DNA of 64,000 nt, taken from JAPUEK01 sp963815355 (GTDB lineage Bacteria > Pseudomonadota > Alphaproteobacteria > Rhodobacterales > Rhodobacteraceae). Position 1 is the first letter of the stretch. Every line of letters starts with the position of its first letter. The translations under genes were made by a program, and so were the position numbers. The notes under the pieces were generated by a model. The model was not told where the DNA came from. It did not search any database and saw only the letters and a program-made list of their open reading frames with translations. Below are positions 51,308 to 60,145 of this stretch, piece after piece. The stretch is taken from the NCBI GenBank assembly GCA_963815355.1, contig CAWFGJ010000004.1, forward strand, positions 62,001 to 126,000. The letters are read 5' to 3'.

Positions 51308-52320
51308 TCGGCGGCCCTTTCCTGCTTTGCCCCTTCTGAGATAAAACTGCGCGAGAAAAAATCCAGCCAGTTGCCGCCCATGATCGCGGCAACTTCGTTG
51401 GCCGACATGCCTACATCCAAGAGCCCGGCCTCAATGGCCCCGAAATGCCGGTTGTCCTCAAACCATTCGGGCATCGGCGGGAAACCGGGGGCGTCGATGC
51501 TGCCCTCGCCATAGTCCACCGCCTTGGTCCACCGCCCCGAGCGCATCCACTCCACCACGGAATCCGGCTGATCCTGACAAAGATCGGTGCCGATGGCCAA
51601 AGCGCCAACTCCGATCAGATCGGCCGTTCGCGCGACCATTTCGCAATAATCCCGCACCGAGCAGGCCGAGCCGCCCTTGAGGTGGTGGGGATAAAGGGAA
51701 AACCCCAGTATCCCGCCACTTGCCGCCAGCGCCCGCAACACCGTGTCCGACTTGTTGCGCAAGGCCGGGTGCCATGAGGCCGGATTGGCATGGGTGATCG
51801 CGATTGGCCTTGTGGAATGCGTGATGGCCTCAAGGGTCGAACGTTCCGCGGAATGGCTCATATCGACGACCAGGCCAACGCGGTTCATCTCCGTCACCAC
51901 CGCGCGACCCATGCGGGTCAGCCCGGAATCCTCCGCCTCATAACATCCAGACGCAAGCAGCGACTGGTTGTTATAGGTCAGCTGCATGAAGCGCAGGCCA
52001 AGCGTGTGCAAGACCTCAACCAGACCGATATCGTCTTCCATGCAACTGGGGTTTTGCGACCCGAAAAAGATCGCCGTCCGCCCGGTTGCACGGGCGATCT
52101 GCACATCTTCTGCCGTGCGGCCCTGAAAGATCAGGTCCGGAAAACGCTCAAACCAGCGGTTCCAACGTTCGATGTTCAGAACGGTTTCGCGAAAAGTCTC
52201 GTGGTAGGTGATGGTGACATGCACCGCATCCACCCCACCCTGCCGCAACTGACGAAAGATCTTTTCCGACCAGTTGGCGTATTGCAGCCCGTCAATTCTG
52301 GGGGCGATTTTGGGCTTCAT
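51304..52320 (-). CDS. M19-family dipeptidase-like protein lacking the N-terminal HxD
   Basis: 338 residues of the membrane-dipeptidase fold. The later metal ligands are present: VVDMSHSAE, ITHANPAS and IGTDLCQD. The first ligand pair of M19 enzymes (H-x-D after the first strand) is replaced by IDGLQYANWSEK, and the Glu region reads MQLTYNNQ. This is the variant seen in M19 proteins beside glycine-betaine or methylated-proline catabolic genes in Pseudomonas, so a role other than peptidase is possible. It overlaps the ALDH stop (ATGA). Confidence 0.82.
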   Translation of the reverse strand: MKPKIAPRIDGLQYANWSEKIFRQLRQGGVDAVHVTITYHETFRETVLNIERWNRWFERFPDLIFQGRTAEDVQIARATGRTAIFFGSQNPSCMEDDIGLVEVLHTLGLRFMQLTYNNQSLLASGCYEAEDSGLTRMGRAVVTEMNRVGLVVDMSHSAERSTLEAITHSTRPIAITHANPASWHPALRNKSDTVLRALAASGGILGFSLYPHHLKGGSACSVRDYCEMVARTADLIGVGALAIGTDLCQDQPDSVVEWMRSGRWTKAVDYGEGSIDAPGFPPMPEWFEDNRHFGAIEAGLLDVGMSANEVAAIMGGNWLDFFSRSFISEGAKQERAAE

Positions 52321-53768
52321 TCAGGCACCCCTGCGGCCACATAGGCGGTCTTGACCGCTGTGTAGAACTCAGAAGCATAGGATCCCTGTTCGCGCGGCCC
52401 GAAACTAGAGGCGCCGCGCCCCCCGAAGGGCACATGATAGTCGGTGCCCGCCGTCGGCAGGTTCACCATGACACAACCCGCCCGCATGTTGCTGCGGAAA
52501 TGGCTGGCGCGTGCAAGGCTTCGGGTCATTATGCCTGCGGTCAGACCGAATTCGCTGTCATTTGCCACAGAGAGCGCTTCGGCATAACTGTCCACCTTGA
52601 TCACGCAGGTGATGGGGGCAAACATCTCTTCCCGGTTGATCCGCATGTCATTGCGCGTCGCGGCAAAGACGGCAGGCGACATGAAATACCCGTCGGTGTC
52701 ACGGTCAAGCCGCGTGCCACCGCACAGCAGTTCGGCCCCTTCGGCCCGACCGATGCCGATGTAGTCAAGGTTCTGCGCCAACTGGCCTTCGCTGACAACC
52801 GGCCCGATTTGCATGCCATCGCGTAGCGCGTGACCGACCTTGAACGCCTTTGCCGCCGCAACCAGCTTTTCGACAAAGGCGTCGTGAACCGCAGAATGAA
52901 CGATCAATCGTGACGCCGCGGTGCATTTCTGCCCGGTGCCGCCAAAGGCCGCGCCTGCGGCATGGCTGACGGCAAGGTCAAGGTCCGCGTCATCCATGAT
53001 CAGCATCGGGTTCTTTGACCCCATCTCCATCTGAACCTTGGTCATGTTCTGAAGGGCGGCCATAGCAATGCCGCGCCCGACCGGAACCGAGCCGGTAAAG
53101 CTAATCGCATCAATTCCGCGATGTTCGACAAGCTTTTGCCCCACATCGCGTCCCGGCCCCGCGACGAGGTTGAACAGGCCCGCAGGAATATCCTGCCGGG
53201 TGATGATATCGGCCAAGGCCACGGCACTGGCGGGGGTCAGGTTGGCGGGCTTCCACACCACCGCGTTGCCATAGGCCAGCGCCGGGGCGATCTTCCACGC
53301 CGGGGTGGCGACCGGGAAATTCCACGGGCTGATGATGGCCACAACGCCAACCGCCTCACGCCGCACGTCAATCTCGATGCCGGGGCGCACGCTTTGGGCG
53401 TGGTCGCCGATCACGCGCAAGGCCTCGGCGGCATAATAGGTAAAGAACTGTCCGGCGCGGTACACCTCGCCCTTGCCTTCGGCCAGAGTCTTGCCCTCTT
53501 CGCGCGCAAGCAGCATGCCGATTTCGGCTGCCCGGGCCATCAACTCGGTTCCGATCGCCATCAGCACGTCGTGGCGCTTTTGAATGCCCGCTGCCCACCA
53601 TAGCGGCTGCGCTGCGCGGGCGGCACTGATCGCCTCATCCAGCTGATCGGCGCTGGCTTGGGCAAAGTGGCCAATCACATCGCTCCGATCAGAGGGGTTA
53701 CTGTTCTCGATTGTGGTCGCCCCGTCTTGCCAACGGCCCGCGATATGGTTGCGTGTTTCAATCGTCAT
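52317..53768 (-). CDS. NAD(P)+-dependent aldehyde dehydrogenase
   Basis: 483 residues. ALDH features: PWNFPVATPAWKIAPALAYGNAVVWKPA, MEMGSKNPMLIMDDADLD with the catalytic Glu region, and GTGQKCTAASR with the nucleophile Cys282. The sequence style resembles alpha-ketoglutaric semialdehyde dehydrogenases, but the substrate cannot be read from motifs. It follows the ABC ATPase by 32 bases in the transporter operon and would oxidise an aldehyde from the imported compound. Confidence 0.92.
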   Translation of the reverse strand: MTIETRNHIAGRWQDGATTIENSNPSDRSDVIGHFAQASADQLDEAISAARAAQPLWWAAGIQKRHDVLMAIGTELMARAAEIGMLLAREEGKTLAEGKGEVYRAGQFFTYYAAEALRVIGDHAQSVRPGIEIDVRREAVGVVAIISPWNFPVATPAWKIAPALAYGNAVVWKPANLTPASAVALADIITRQDIPAGLFNLVAGPGRDVGQKLVEHRGIDAISFTGSVPVGRGIAMAALQNMTKVQMEMGSKNPMLIMDDADLDLAVSHAAGAAFGGTGQKCTAASRLIVHSAVHDAFVEKLVAAAKAFKVGHALRDGMQIGPVVSEGQLAQNLDYIGIGRAEGAELLCGGTRLDRDTDGYFMSPAVFAATRNDMRINREEMFAPITCVIKVDSYAEALSVANDSEFGLTAGIMTRSLARASHFRSNMRAGCVMVNLPTAGTDYHVPFGGRGASSFGPREQGSYASEFYTAVKTAYVAAGVPE

Positions 53769-53800
53769 GGTCTTCTCTTTCTTTCATGGCCCAAAAGGGC

Positions 53801-54817
53801 CTAGGTCCGTGCCAAGGCGTCAAAGACCCGCTGTCGGGTCAACACGCCTGCCAGATCGCCGTTGGGGTGTCGGACGGTTATCGGCGCATCGCTTGCCGCA
53901 AGGGCTGCATAGGCCTGCTCAATGGTTTGATCCGAGCCAAGGACAGCATCGCCCACGCCTTGGCCCGGCGCGGCCAGATCACCGCAGGTGACGATCCGCG
54001 CCCTGTTCACGTCGCGCACAAAGCGGGCGACGTATTCGTCAGCGGGGGCAACCAGAATTTCCGGCCCGGTGCCAACCTGCCGCAGCAATCCGTCTTTCAG
54101 GATGGCAATGTGGTCGCCCAACAGCAGTGCCTCATCCAGATCGTGGGTAATAAAGACAATCGTCTTGTGCAGTCGCGCCTGAATGTCGCGCAATTGCAAC
54201 TGCATGTCATGGCGGATCAGTGGGTCAAGTGCGGAAAAGGCCTCGTCCATCAGCAGAATTTCGGCATCGGTTGCCAGCGCCCTCGCCAGACCGACGCGCT
54301 GCTGCATGCCGCCCGAAAGCTGGCCCGGATAGTGGTTCTCAAACCCTCCCAGCCCGACCAGGGTGATCTGCTCGGCCCCTTTGGCCTGCGCCTTTGCCTT
54401 GGGCATGCCGTCAATGATCAGGCCATAGATGACGTTTTCCAGAACCGTCTTGTGCGGCAAAAGGGCAAAGCGCTGGAACACCATCGAGATTTTCTTGCGG
54501 CGAAACGCGCGCAGGTCGGGCTCATTCAAGGTCAGCACATCCACGTCATCGACAAGAATGCGGCCCGCCGTCGGCTCGATCAGGCGGTTAAAGTGACGGA
54601 TCAGCGTTGACTTGCCAGAGCCTGACAGACCCATGATCACAAAGGTCTCGCCCGCGCGGATGTTCAAGTTAATGTCGTGCAGCCCAAGGACGTTCTGGCT
54701 TTGCGCCAGAAGATCCGTCTTGCTCATCCCGGCGTTGACTTTGGCAAGCGCGGCGAGGGGTTCGGCACCAAAGATTTTCGACACATGCTCGACGCGGATT
54801 TTGAACGGGTTTGTCAT
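53801..54817 (-). CDS. Glycine betaine/proline-type ABC transporter ATP-binding protein (ProV/OpuAA)
   Basis: 338 residues: an N-terminal extension, Walker A GLSGSGKSTL, the signature LSGGMQQRVGLARAL, Walker B EILLMDEAFSALDPL and a C-terminal CBS-like segment that in OpuA-type ATPases can act as an ionic-strength sensor. The NAGMSKTDLLAQ insert near residue 30 is a ProV trait. It lies 3 bases after the permease gene. Confidence 0.92.
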   Translation of the reverse strand: MTNPFKIRVEHVSKIFGAEPLAALAKVNAGMSKTDLLAQSQNVLGLHDINLNIRAGETFVIMGLSGSGKSTLIRHFNRLIEPTAGRILVDDVDVLTLNEPDLRAFRRKKISMVFQRFALLPHKTVLENVIYGLIIDGMPKAKAQAKGAEQITLVGLGGFENHYPGQLSGGMQQRVGLARALATDAEILLMDEAFSALDPLIRHDMQLQLRDIQARLHKTIVFITHDLDEALLLGDHIAILKDGLLRQVGTGPEILVAPADEYVARFVRDVNRARIVTCGDLAAPGQGVGDAVLGSDQTIEQAYAALAASDAPITVRHPNGDLAGVLTRQRVFDALART

Positions 54818-54820
54818 GGT

Positions 54821-55693
54821 TCAATGGTCCAGTTTCAAAGAGGTCTGCGTCCGCTTGCCATAAGACTGGGCAATCCGGTCAAAGATGATGGCCAACAGCA
54901 CGATACCAAGCCCGGCCATCAGACCGCTGCTGATTTGCAGCCGCTGAATGCCCTGCAACACCTGATAGCCAAGCCCGCCTGCCCCGATCATCGATGCGAT
55001 AACGACCATCGACAATGCCATCATCGTGGTCTGGTTGATGCCCGCCAGAATGGTCGGCAAGGCCAGAGGTATCTGAACTGTGAACAGGATCTGGCCAGAC
55101 GACGCGCCGAAGGCGCGGGTGGCCTCCACGATTTCGGCATCAACGCCGCGGATGCCCAGATTGGTCAGGCGGATCACCGGCGGAATGGCAAAGACGATAG
55201 TGGCCAGCAGCGCCGGTATCTTGCCGGGTCCGAAAAGCATGACGAAGGGGATCAGGTAAACAAAGATCGGCATGGTCTGCATAACATCAAGCACAGGCAG
55301 CGTGATGGATTGCATCCGCTTGGACCGCGACATCGCCACTCCGATCGGCAGGCCGATGATGACCGCAAGCAAAGTCGCCACCACCATCAGCGCGATGGTC
55401 GCCATCGCTTGCTCCCACACACCGATCAGCCCGATGCAAAAGGTCATCGCGGCGACAGACAGAGCAACCGTCCACCGGCGCGATGCGGCATAAGCCAGCC
55501 CGGTCAGCGCCAAAAGCACCGCCCACCATGGCAGCCACTGCAGAACCTTCTCCATGACCAGCAGCAACTTGAGGACCGGCAGAAAGATTGCCTCCAGCAT
55601 CTGGCCATAGTCGGCCACGATCTGGTTGAAACCGGTATCTATGGCGCGGCCAACGGCGCGGATATCAAACAATTCGGGAAAGCCTTCGGCCAT
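54821..55693 (-). CDS. Glycine betaine-type ABC transporter permease (ProW)
   Basis: 290 residues from the ATG at 55693, with AGGAGG seven bases upstream; the longer frame to 55762 is unsupported. Six or more membrane helices and the EAA loop region EIVEATRAFGASSGQILFTVQIPLALPTILAG, which contacts the ATPase. Works with the binding protein and the ProV-like ATPase to import a quaternary amine or related osmolyte. Confidence 0.92.
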   Translation of the reverse strand: MAEGFPELFDIRAVGRAIDTGFNQIVADYGQMLEAIFLPVLKLLLVMEKVLQWLPWWAVLLALTGLAYAASRRWTVALSVAAMTFCIGLIGVWEQAMATIALMVVATLLAVIIGLPIGVAMSRSKRMQSITLPVLDVMQTMPIFVYLIPFVMLFGPGKIPALLATIVFAIPPVIRLTNLGIRGVDAEIVEATRAFGASSGQILFTVQIPLALPTILAGINQTTMMALSMVVIASMIGAGGLGYQVLQGIQRLQISSGLMAGLGIVLLAIIFDRIAQSYGKRTQTSLKLDH

Positions 55694-55765
55694 AGCGGTT
55701 CCTCCTGTCGCGGAAAAAGGAAGGGGCAGGCAATGTTTTGCGCTGCCCCGATTTAGTGCCACAGA

Positions 55766-56773
55766 TCAGAGCGACGCGCGCACCTTATCAGCCACGTCTG
55801 CCGGAACCCATTGAGTCCAGATCGCTTCGTAGTTCTTAAGGAAATACGCGGCGACTTCATCGGTGGTGGCACCGTTGTCATCACCCCAAGCCAGAACTGC
55901 GCTGATATCGTCGTTCGGCACCTGCATCTTGCTCAGGAACGCGGCCACATCCGGCGCGCGCTCTTTAAGCGAGGTTACGACAGCCACCGCAACTTCGCCA
56001 TTTGCCCAGCCGCTGACTTTCGGATCAGCACAGTTGATGTCGACAAGGCACTTGTAGTTCTCGGCGTCAAACGGCGGGGTCGCCATGCGGACCATGTGAT
56101 ACTTGCCGATCACATCAGTCGGGCCCCAATAGTAGCCAATGAAGGCCTCTTTGCGCGAAACGGCCTTGGCAATCGACGCCTTCAGCGTCTCGCCAGAACC
56201 CGACGGGAACAATTCCCAGGTTTCTTCCAGACCCAATGCCTTGAACAGGTTGTTCGTGATCGGCTCACAGCCCCAGCCGGGCGGACAAGCATAAAGGCGG
56301 CCCTTGTCGGGGTTGGACGCATCGGCAAACACCGCCCAGTTGGCCTTCAGGTCTTCGATTGTCTTGATCTCGGGATGCTCTGCCGCGACATAGTCCGGAA
56401 TCCACCAGCCCTCTTCACCGCCCGACGCGAAAATGTCGGACGCCTTATAGACGTTGCCCTTGGCCTGCATCTCATCCCAGATCGACTGCGCGGTAGAGAC
56501 CCAAAGCTCGGGCGCAACATCGGGTTGGTCCTTGGTCAGCATCGAGGTCGCGGTGGGCACCGTGTCGCCCGGAATAAGTTGCGCGTCGCAGCCATAGCCC
56601 GCCGCCATGATCTTTTGCGCCACATGCGCCAAGGTTCCGGCCGACAGCCATGTCATCTCGGCAATCGTCACGGTGCCAGCCGAACCGCAATCAGCGGCTT
56701 GCGCGGATGTGGCGTTCACAAGACCCATAGCCCCAAGCAGCGCTGCGGTTGTGAGTTTCAATGTCGTTTTCAT
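55766..56773 (-). CDS. Glycine betaine-type substrate-binding protein (OpuAC/ProX family)
   Basis: 335 residues from the ATG at 56773 with GGGGAG upstream; a longer frame to 57055 lacks support. A clear signal peptide (LKLTTAALLGAMGLVNATSAQA) is cleaved before ADCGSAGTVTIAEMTW. The mature part is Trp- and Tyr-rich (ELWVSTAQSIWDE, GWWIPDYVAAEHP, IGYYWGPTDVIG), consistent with aromatic boxes that bind quaternary ammonium groups by cation-pi contacts. First gene of the operon, 106 bases downstream of a LysR-type palindrome. Confidence 0.92.
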   Translation of the reverse strand: MKTTLKLTTAALLGAMGLVNATSAQAADCGSAGTVTIAEMTWLSAGTLAHVAQKIMAAGYGCDAQLIPGDTVPTATSMLTKDQPDVAPELWVSTAQSIWDEMQAKGNVYKASDIFASGGEEGWWIPDYVAAEHPEIKTIEDLKANWAVFADASNPDKGRLYACPPGWGCEPITNNLFKALGLEETWELFPSGSGETLKASIAKAVSRKEAFIGYYWGPTDVIGKYHMVRMATPPFDAENYKCLVDINCADPKVSGWANGEVAVAVVTSLKERAPDVAAFLSKMQVPNDDISAVLAWGDDNGATTDEVAAYFLKNYEAIWTQWVPADVADKVRASL

Positions 56774-56878
56774 TCTGACTCCCCAGTCGGTCGATTCGCC
56801 CCACATGTGAGCCATGCAGGGCCATGCCCGAAGGTAGGGGGAAGGCAGAGCTTCAATCAAACGAATATAAATCAACCA

Positions 56879-56900
56879 GACTTCAGTATTACTGAAGTCA
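56879..56900. promoter_or_regulatory. LysR-type operator upstream of the transporter operon
   Basis: A perfect 21-bp palindrome around the core TTCAGTATTACTGAA (56879-56899), a T-N11-A LysR box. The 19-mer TTCAGTATTACTGAAGTCA (56882-56900) recurs with two mismatches at 57972-57990. It also contains the stop codon of the oxidoreductase gene. Confidence 0.75.
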
Positions 56901-57896
56901 AACCGCAAGCCGCGCCAGTAAAGCCGTTTCCACAAAAACGCCCTCGGCTTCGTTCCTCTTGCGGTTGGCCTTGCGCCGCGATCCCGGCAGGCGCGCGCCC
57001 GGTTGATCGGTGATAGAGCCCGCAAGCCGCTGCAGGCTATGCGCAAATACCGCACCGGAAAATCCGGCAGGGTCCAGGGCGATGAAACATTGCCCCGTGC
57101 CGGGCGGGCCGCCTGCCGTGCCTGAAAACGGGCTGGCGTCTTGGCTCAGGTTCGCGCCAGACAGGGCGGCGGCAAGAATTTCCACGATCAGCCCCAGACC
57201 AAACCCCTTTTGCCCGCCTGCGGGCAGCATCGACCCCCGCAACGCGTCTTCGGCAACCGTTGTGGGCTGGCCATCGACATCAAGCGCCCAGTTCGGCTCA
57301 ATCGCCTCACCCTTGCGGGCGCGCAAAAGGATTTCCGACTTTGCAACCACGCTGGCGGATTGGTCGATGACCAGCAGCGCCCCACCCGCCCCATCCGGTA
57401 CAGAAAGGGCGATTGGATTGGTGCCGATCACGGGAACCTTGCCGCCCGACGGCGCGATCGAGGCAGGCGCATGGGTAAAGCACAGCCCGATCAGACCCTC
57501 TTCGGCCAACCGTTCAGCATGATGACCCAACACACCACAATTGTAAGACCGATGCAGGGTCATCGCCGCAATCCCGCAATTCCGCGTCGCGCCGGTAAAG
57601 GCCTGCCACCCGGCATCGACAGCGGTATGGGCAAAGCCATTGGCCGCATCGACCCGGACGCTGCCGGGCTTAGGCTGCTGAACCACGGGTTCGGCCATGC
57701 CTAAGACCTTGCCACAGCGAAGATGCTCAATGTAGATCGGCAAATACAGCAGGCCATGGCTGCGGATTCCGTCCCGCTCGGCCAGCCGGATAGAGCGCGC
57801 AACGGCGGATGCGGCGGCGAATGATGCCCCCGCTGATGCAAGCGCCTCTCGTGCCAGCGCCTCAACTTGATCCAAACTGAACTGCTTTCCGGTCAT
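56898..57896 (-). CDS. Ldh2/MDG-family oxidoreductase (malate/lactate/ureidoglycolate or imino-acid reductase type)
   Basis: 332 residues from the ATG at 57896 with GGGAG upstream. The NADPH-binding non-Rossmann Ldh2 fold shows SIRLAERDGIRSHGLLYLPIYIEHLR near residue 45 and SAPSGGKVPVIGTNPIALSVP in the middle. This family includes malate and lactate dehydrogenases and reductases of cyclic imino acids such as Delta1-pyrroline-2-carboxylate. Context next to a betaine transporter favours amino or imino acid chemistry, but this is inference. The gene is divergent from the LysR gene and both share an operator. Confidence 0.85.
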   Translation of the reverse strand: MTGKQFSLDQVEALAREALASAGASFAAASAVARSIRLAERDGIRSHGLLYLPIYIEHLRCGKVLGMAEPVVQQPKPGSVRVDAANGFAHTAVDAGWQAFTGATRNCGIAAMTLHRSYNCGVLGHHAERLAEEGLIGLCFTHAPASIAPSGGKVPVIGTNPIALSVPDGAGGALLVIDQSASVVAKSEILLRARKGEAIEPNWALDVDGQPTTVAEDALRGSMLPAGGQKGFGLGLIVEILAAALSGANLSQDASPFSGTAGGPPGTGQCFIALDPAGFSGAVFAHSLQRLAGSITDQPGARLPGSRRKANRKRNEAEGVFVETALLARLAV

Positions 57897-57971
57897 GGCG
57901 CTCTCCCTGTACTGTGTCTGGCAGTTAGTCATTTGACCCGCTTCAGCCAAACGACTATTCCTTCATCCTAT

Positions 57972-57990
57972 TTCAGTAATATTGAAGTCA
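57972..57990. promoter_or_regulatory. LysR-type operator between the Ldh2-family gene and LysR
   Basis: TTCAGTAATATTGAAGTCA, 17 of 19 bases identical to the box at 56882-56900 and nearly palindromic. It ends 3 bases before the LysR ATG and 76 bases upstream of the oxidoreductase ATG, suiting autoregulation and control of both genes. Confidence 0.75.
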
Positions 57991-57993
57991 GAC

Positions 57994-58902
57994 ATGATCC
58001 GCACCGAAGCCCTGCGCGTCTTTGTAACCGTTGCCGAATGCGGCAATATCCGCGACGCGGCAGATCGGCTGTTTCGCACGCAATCGGCGATTTCCATGAC
58101 GCTGAAACAGGTCGAAGATCACCTTGGCGCGCCGCTTTTCGAATCCGACCGCAAGCACAGTCTGACCGATCTCGGCTCGTTTGTGCTGGGCGTGGCCAAG
58201 GTGCTGCTGCGCGATCACGACACGGCCCTTGAGTTGATCAACGAATATGCTTCGGGTGCCAGCGGCAGGCTGCGCATCGCCTCGGTGCCTTCGGTCGCGG
58301 CGCTCTTGATCCCCGACATGCTGGCAGGGTTTTTGCGCGATCGACCAACCGCCGAGATCGACCTTGTGGACACAGACAGCGCCGACGTGCGCCGTCTGGT
58401 GGCGACCGGGCAAGCCGATCTGGGTATCGCAAGCGCGGCACCCGCAGAAGGTGGCCTGCTGAGCGTGCCGATTTTCGAAGACAATATGCAACTGGTCTGT
58501 CAGGCCGCCTCGCCTCTGGCGCAACATCCAGGCCCGTTGGACTGGCGCGATCTGGAAGCCGCGCCGCTGATCCTGAATGAGACGACTCGGGCCATTGAGG
58601 CGCCAGAGTTCCAGGCCCTTGCAGCCAAAACCAAGCTGCGGGTGCGCAACGTGACCTCTCTGCTTGCGATGGTCCGCGCGGGTGTTGGAGTCACGCTCTT
58701 GCCGGGCCTCGCCACGGTGGGCCTGCCGCAAACGCTGGTCGCCCGCCCCCTTAGTGACCAAAGTTGCCGCAGGCAGGTCTGCCTCTTGCGCCGTGAAGGC
58801 CGGGTGCAAAGCCCGCTTGCGGCGGTGTTTCAGCGCCATTTCATCGCGGCCATACCTGTGCTGGCCACACAGGTCAGCATTGTGTCGATCTTCAAAGAAT
58901 AA
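57994..58902 (+). CDS. LysR-family regulator of the transporter/oxidoreductase cluster
   Basis: 302 residues from the ATG at 57994; a TTG four codons earlier lies inside the operator and is less likely. The winged helix is canonical (FVTVAECGNIRDAADRLFRTQSAISMTLKQVEDHLGAPLFESDRK), followed by the effector-binding domain with the SGRLRIASVPSVAALLIP strand and VGVTLLPGLA. It is divergent from the oxidoreductase and probably senses an intermediate of the imported compound. No clear SD is seen. Confidence 0.92.
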   Translation: MIRTEALRVFVTVAECGNIRDAADRLFRTQSAISMTLKQVEDHLGAPLFESDRKHSLTDLGSFVLGVAKVLLRDHDTALELINEYASGASGRLRIASVPSVAALLIPDMLAGFLRDRPTAEIDLVDTDSADVRRLVATGQADLGIASAAPAEGGLLSVPIFEDNMQLVCQAASPLAQHPGPLDWRDLEAAPLILNETTRAIEAPEFQALAAKTKLRVRNVTSLLAMVRAGVGVTLLPGLATVGLPQTLVARPLSDQSCRRQVCLLRREGRVQSPLAAVFQRHFIAAIPVLATQVSIVSIFKE

Positions 58903-58993
58903 CAACGGCCCCTGTGCTGCCCTTGTGTGTCGCGCTGCCCGGTTCCATCAGGGAAAGGCGACAAGACCGCAGATCCCTTCAAACGCGCTTTGC

Positions 58994-60145
58994 CTACGCC
59001 TTTTCTGGCAACCTCGCACGGGCGATGGCGACATGCAGATCCGCGCCATGACTCAGCGCGTTGTCATTGAAATCGTAGTGGGGCGAATGCAGTTGCGCGG
59101 ATGCTTCGCCGTTGCCGATAAAGCCAAAGCATCCCGGCACAAAGGTCAGAAAACGGGCAAAATCCTCGGACGCGGTGATTGCCGCTGCCGCGCCATCCGC
59201 TGTTACAGAGACCGATTTTGCCGCCCCTGTGAAGGCGGCGGACAGTTCAGGGTCATTCACGAGCGGCACAAATTCCCGCCGATAGTCGACGCTTGCCTCA
59301 ATGTCGTGCACGGTCGCAATGCCCGCCGCGATGCGACGCATCTCGGCCTCGATCACGGCCGAAACCTCGGCGCGAAAGCTGCGCGCGTCCCCCAGCACAC
59401 GGGCCAGCCCGGGCAGTGCGTTGCGCGTGCCATCGGTCACAATTTCGGTCACCGACACAACCCCGATATCCGCCGGGTCCAAGCGCCGCGACACGATGCT
59501 TTGCAACTCCATGACCAAAGCACAGGCGGGCAGCATCACCTCTCGTCCCGCTTGTGGCCGCGAGGCATGGCCACCACGGCCCAACAAGGTGATCTCAAAA
59601 ATATCCTCGGCCGACATGACAGGCCCGGAGCGGGTGGCAAAATGGCCCAAAGGCAGTCCGGGCATATTGTGCAGGCCATAAATCTCATCAAAGGGCAGCC
59701 GCGCCATCAACCCGTCTGCGAGCATGGCCGCAGCACCTTGGCCCCATTCCTCGGCAGGCTGAAAGAGGAAACGGATGGTGCCATCAAACCCACCTTCGGT
59801 GGCAAGCGTGTGCGCCGCCCCCAGCAACATCGCCGTGTGCCCATCATGGCCGCAGGCGTGCATGGTTCCGGGGTTTTGCGAGGCATAGGCCAAGCCGGTC
59901 TGCTCGGTGATCCGCAACGCATCCATATCCGCCCGCAACGCGATGGCGTGGTTTGAGGTCCCGCGCGTAAGCGTGCCCACAACGCCGGTGCCGCCGATCC
60001 CCTCGACCACTTCCAGCCCGAAACCGCGCAGCGATCGCGCCACAAAATCCGCCGTCCGCGTTTCCTCAAACCCGAATTCAGGGTGGCTGTGCAGGTCGTG
60101 CCGCCATGCCACCATCTGCCGTTGCAGCGCCTGCGGTTCAACCAT
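58994..60145 (-). CDS. M20-family amidohydrolase (hippurate hydrolase/amidase type)
   Basis: 383 residues from the ATG at 60145, which overlaps the preceding stop by 8 bases. Signature segments: RHDLHSHPEFGFEET, ALRADMDALRI, HACGHDGHTAMLLGAAH, FQPAEEWGQGAAAM and the late ASEDFARFL. The enzyme should hydrolyse an N-acyl or N-carbamoyl amino acid using one or two metals. It is the last gene of a four-gene operon; its substrate is unknown. Confidence 0.92.
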   Translation of the reverse strand: MVEPQALQRQMVAWRHDLHSHPEFGFEETRTADFVARSLRGFGLEVVEGIGGTGVVGTLTRGTSNHAIALRADMDALRITEQTGLAYASQNPGTMHACGHDGHTAMLLGAAHTLATEGGFDGTIRFLFQPAEEWGQGAAAMLADGLMARLPFDEIYGLHNMPGLPLGHFATRSGPVMSAEDIFEITLLGRGGHASRPQAGREVMLPACALVMELQSIVSRRLDPADIGVVSVTEIVTDGTRNALPGLARVLGDARSFRAEVSAVIEAEMRRIAAGIATVHDIEASVDYRREFVPLVNDPELSAAFTGAAKSVSVTADGAAAAITASEDFARFLTFVPGCFGFIGNGEASAQLHSPHYDFNDNALSHGADLHVAIARARLPEKA

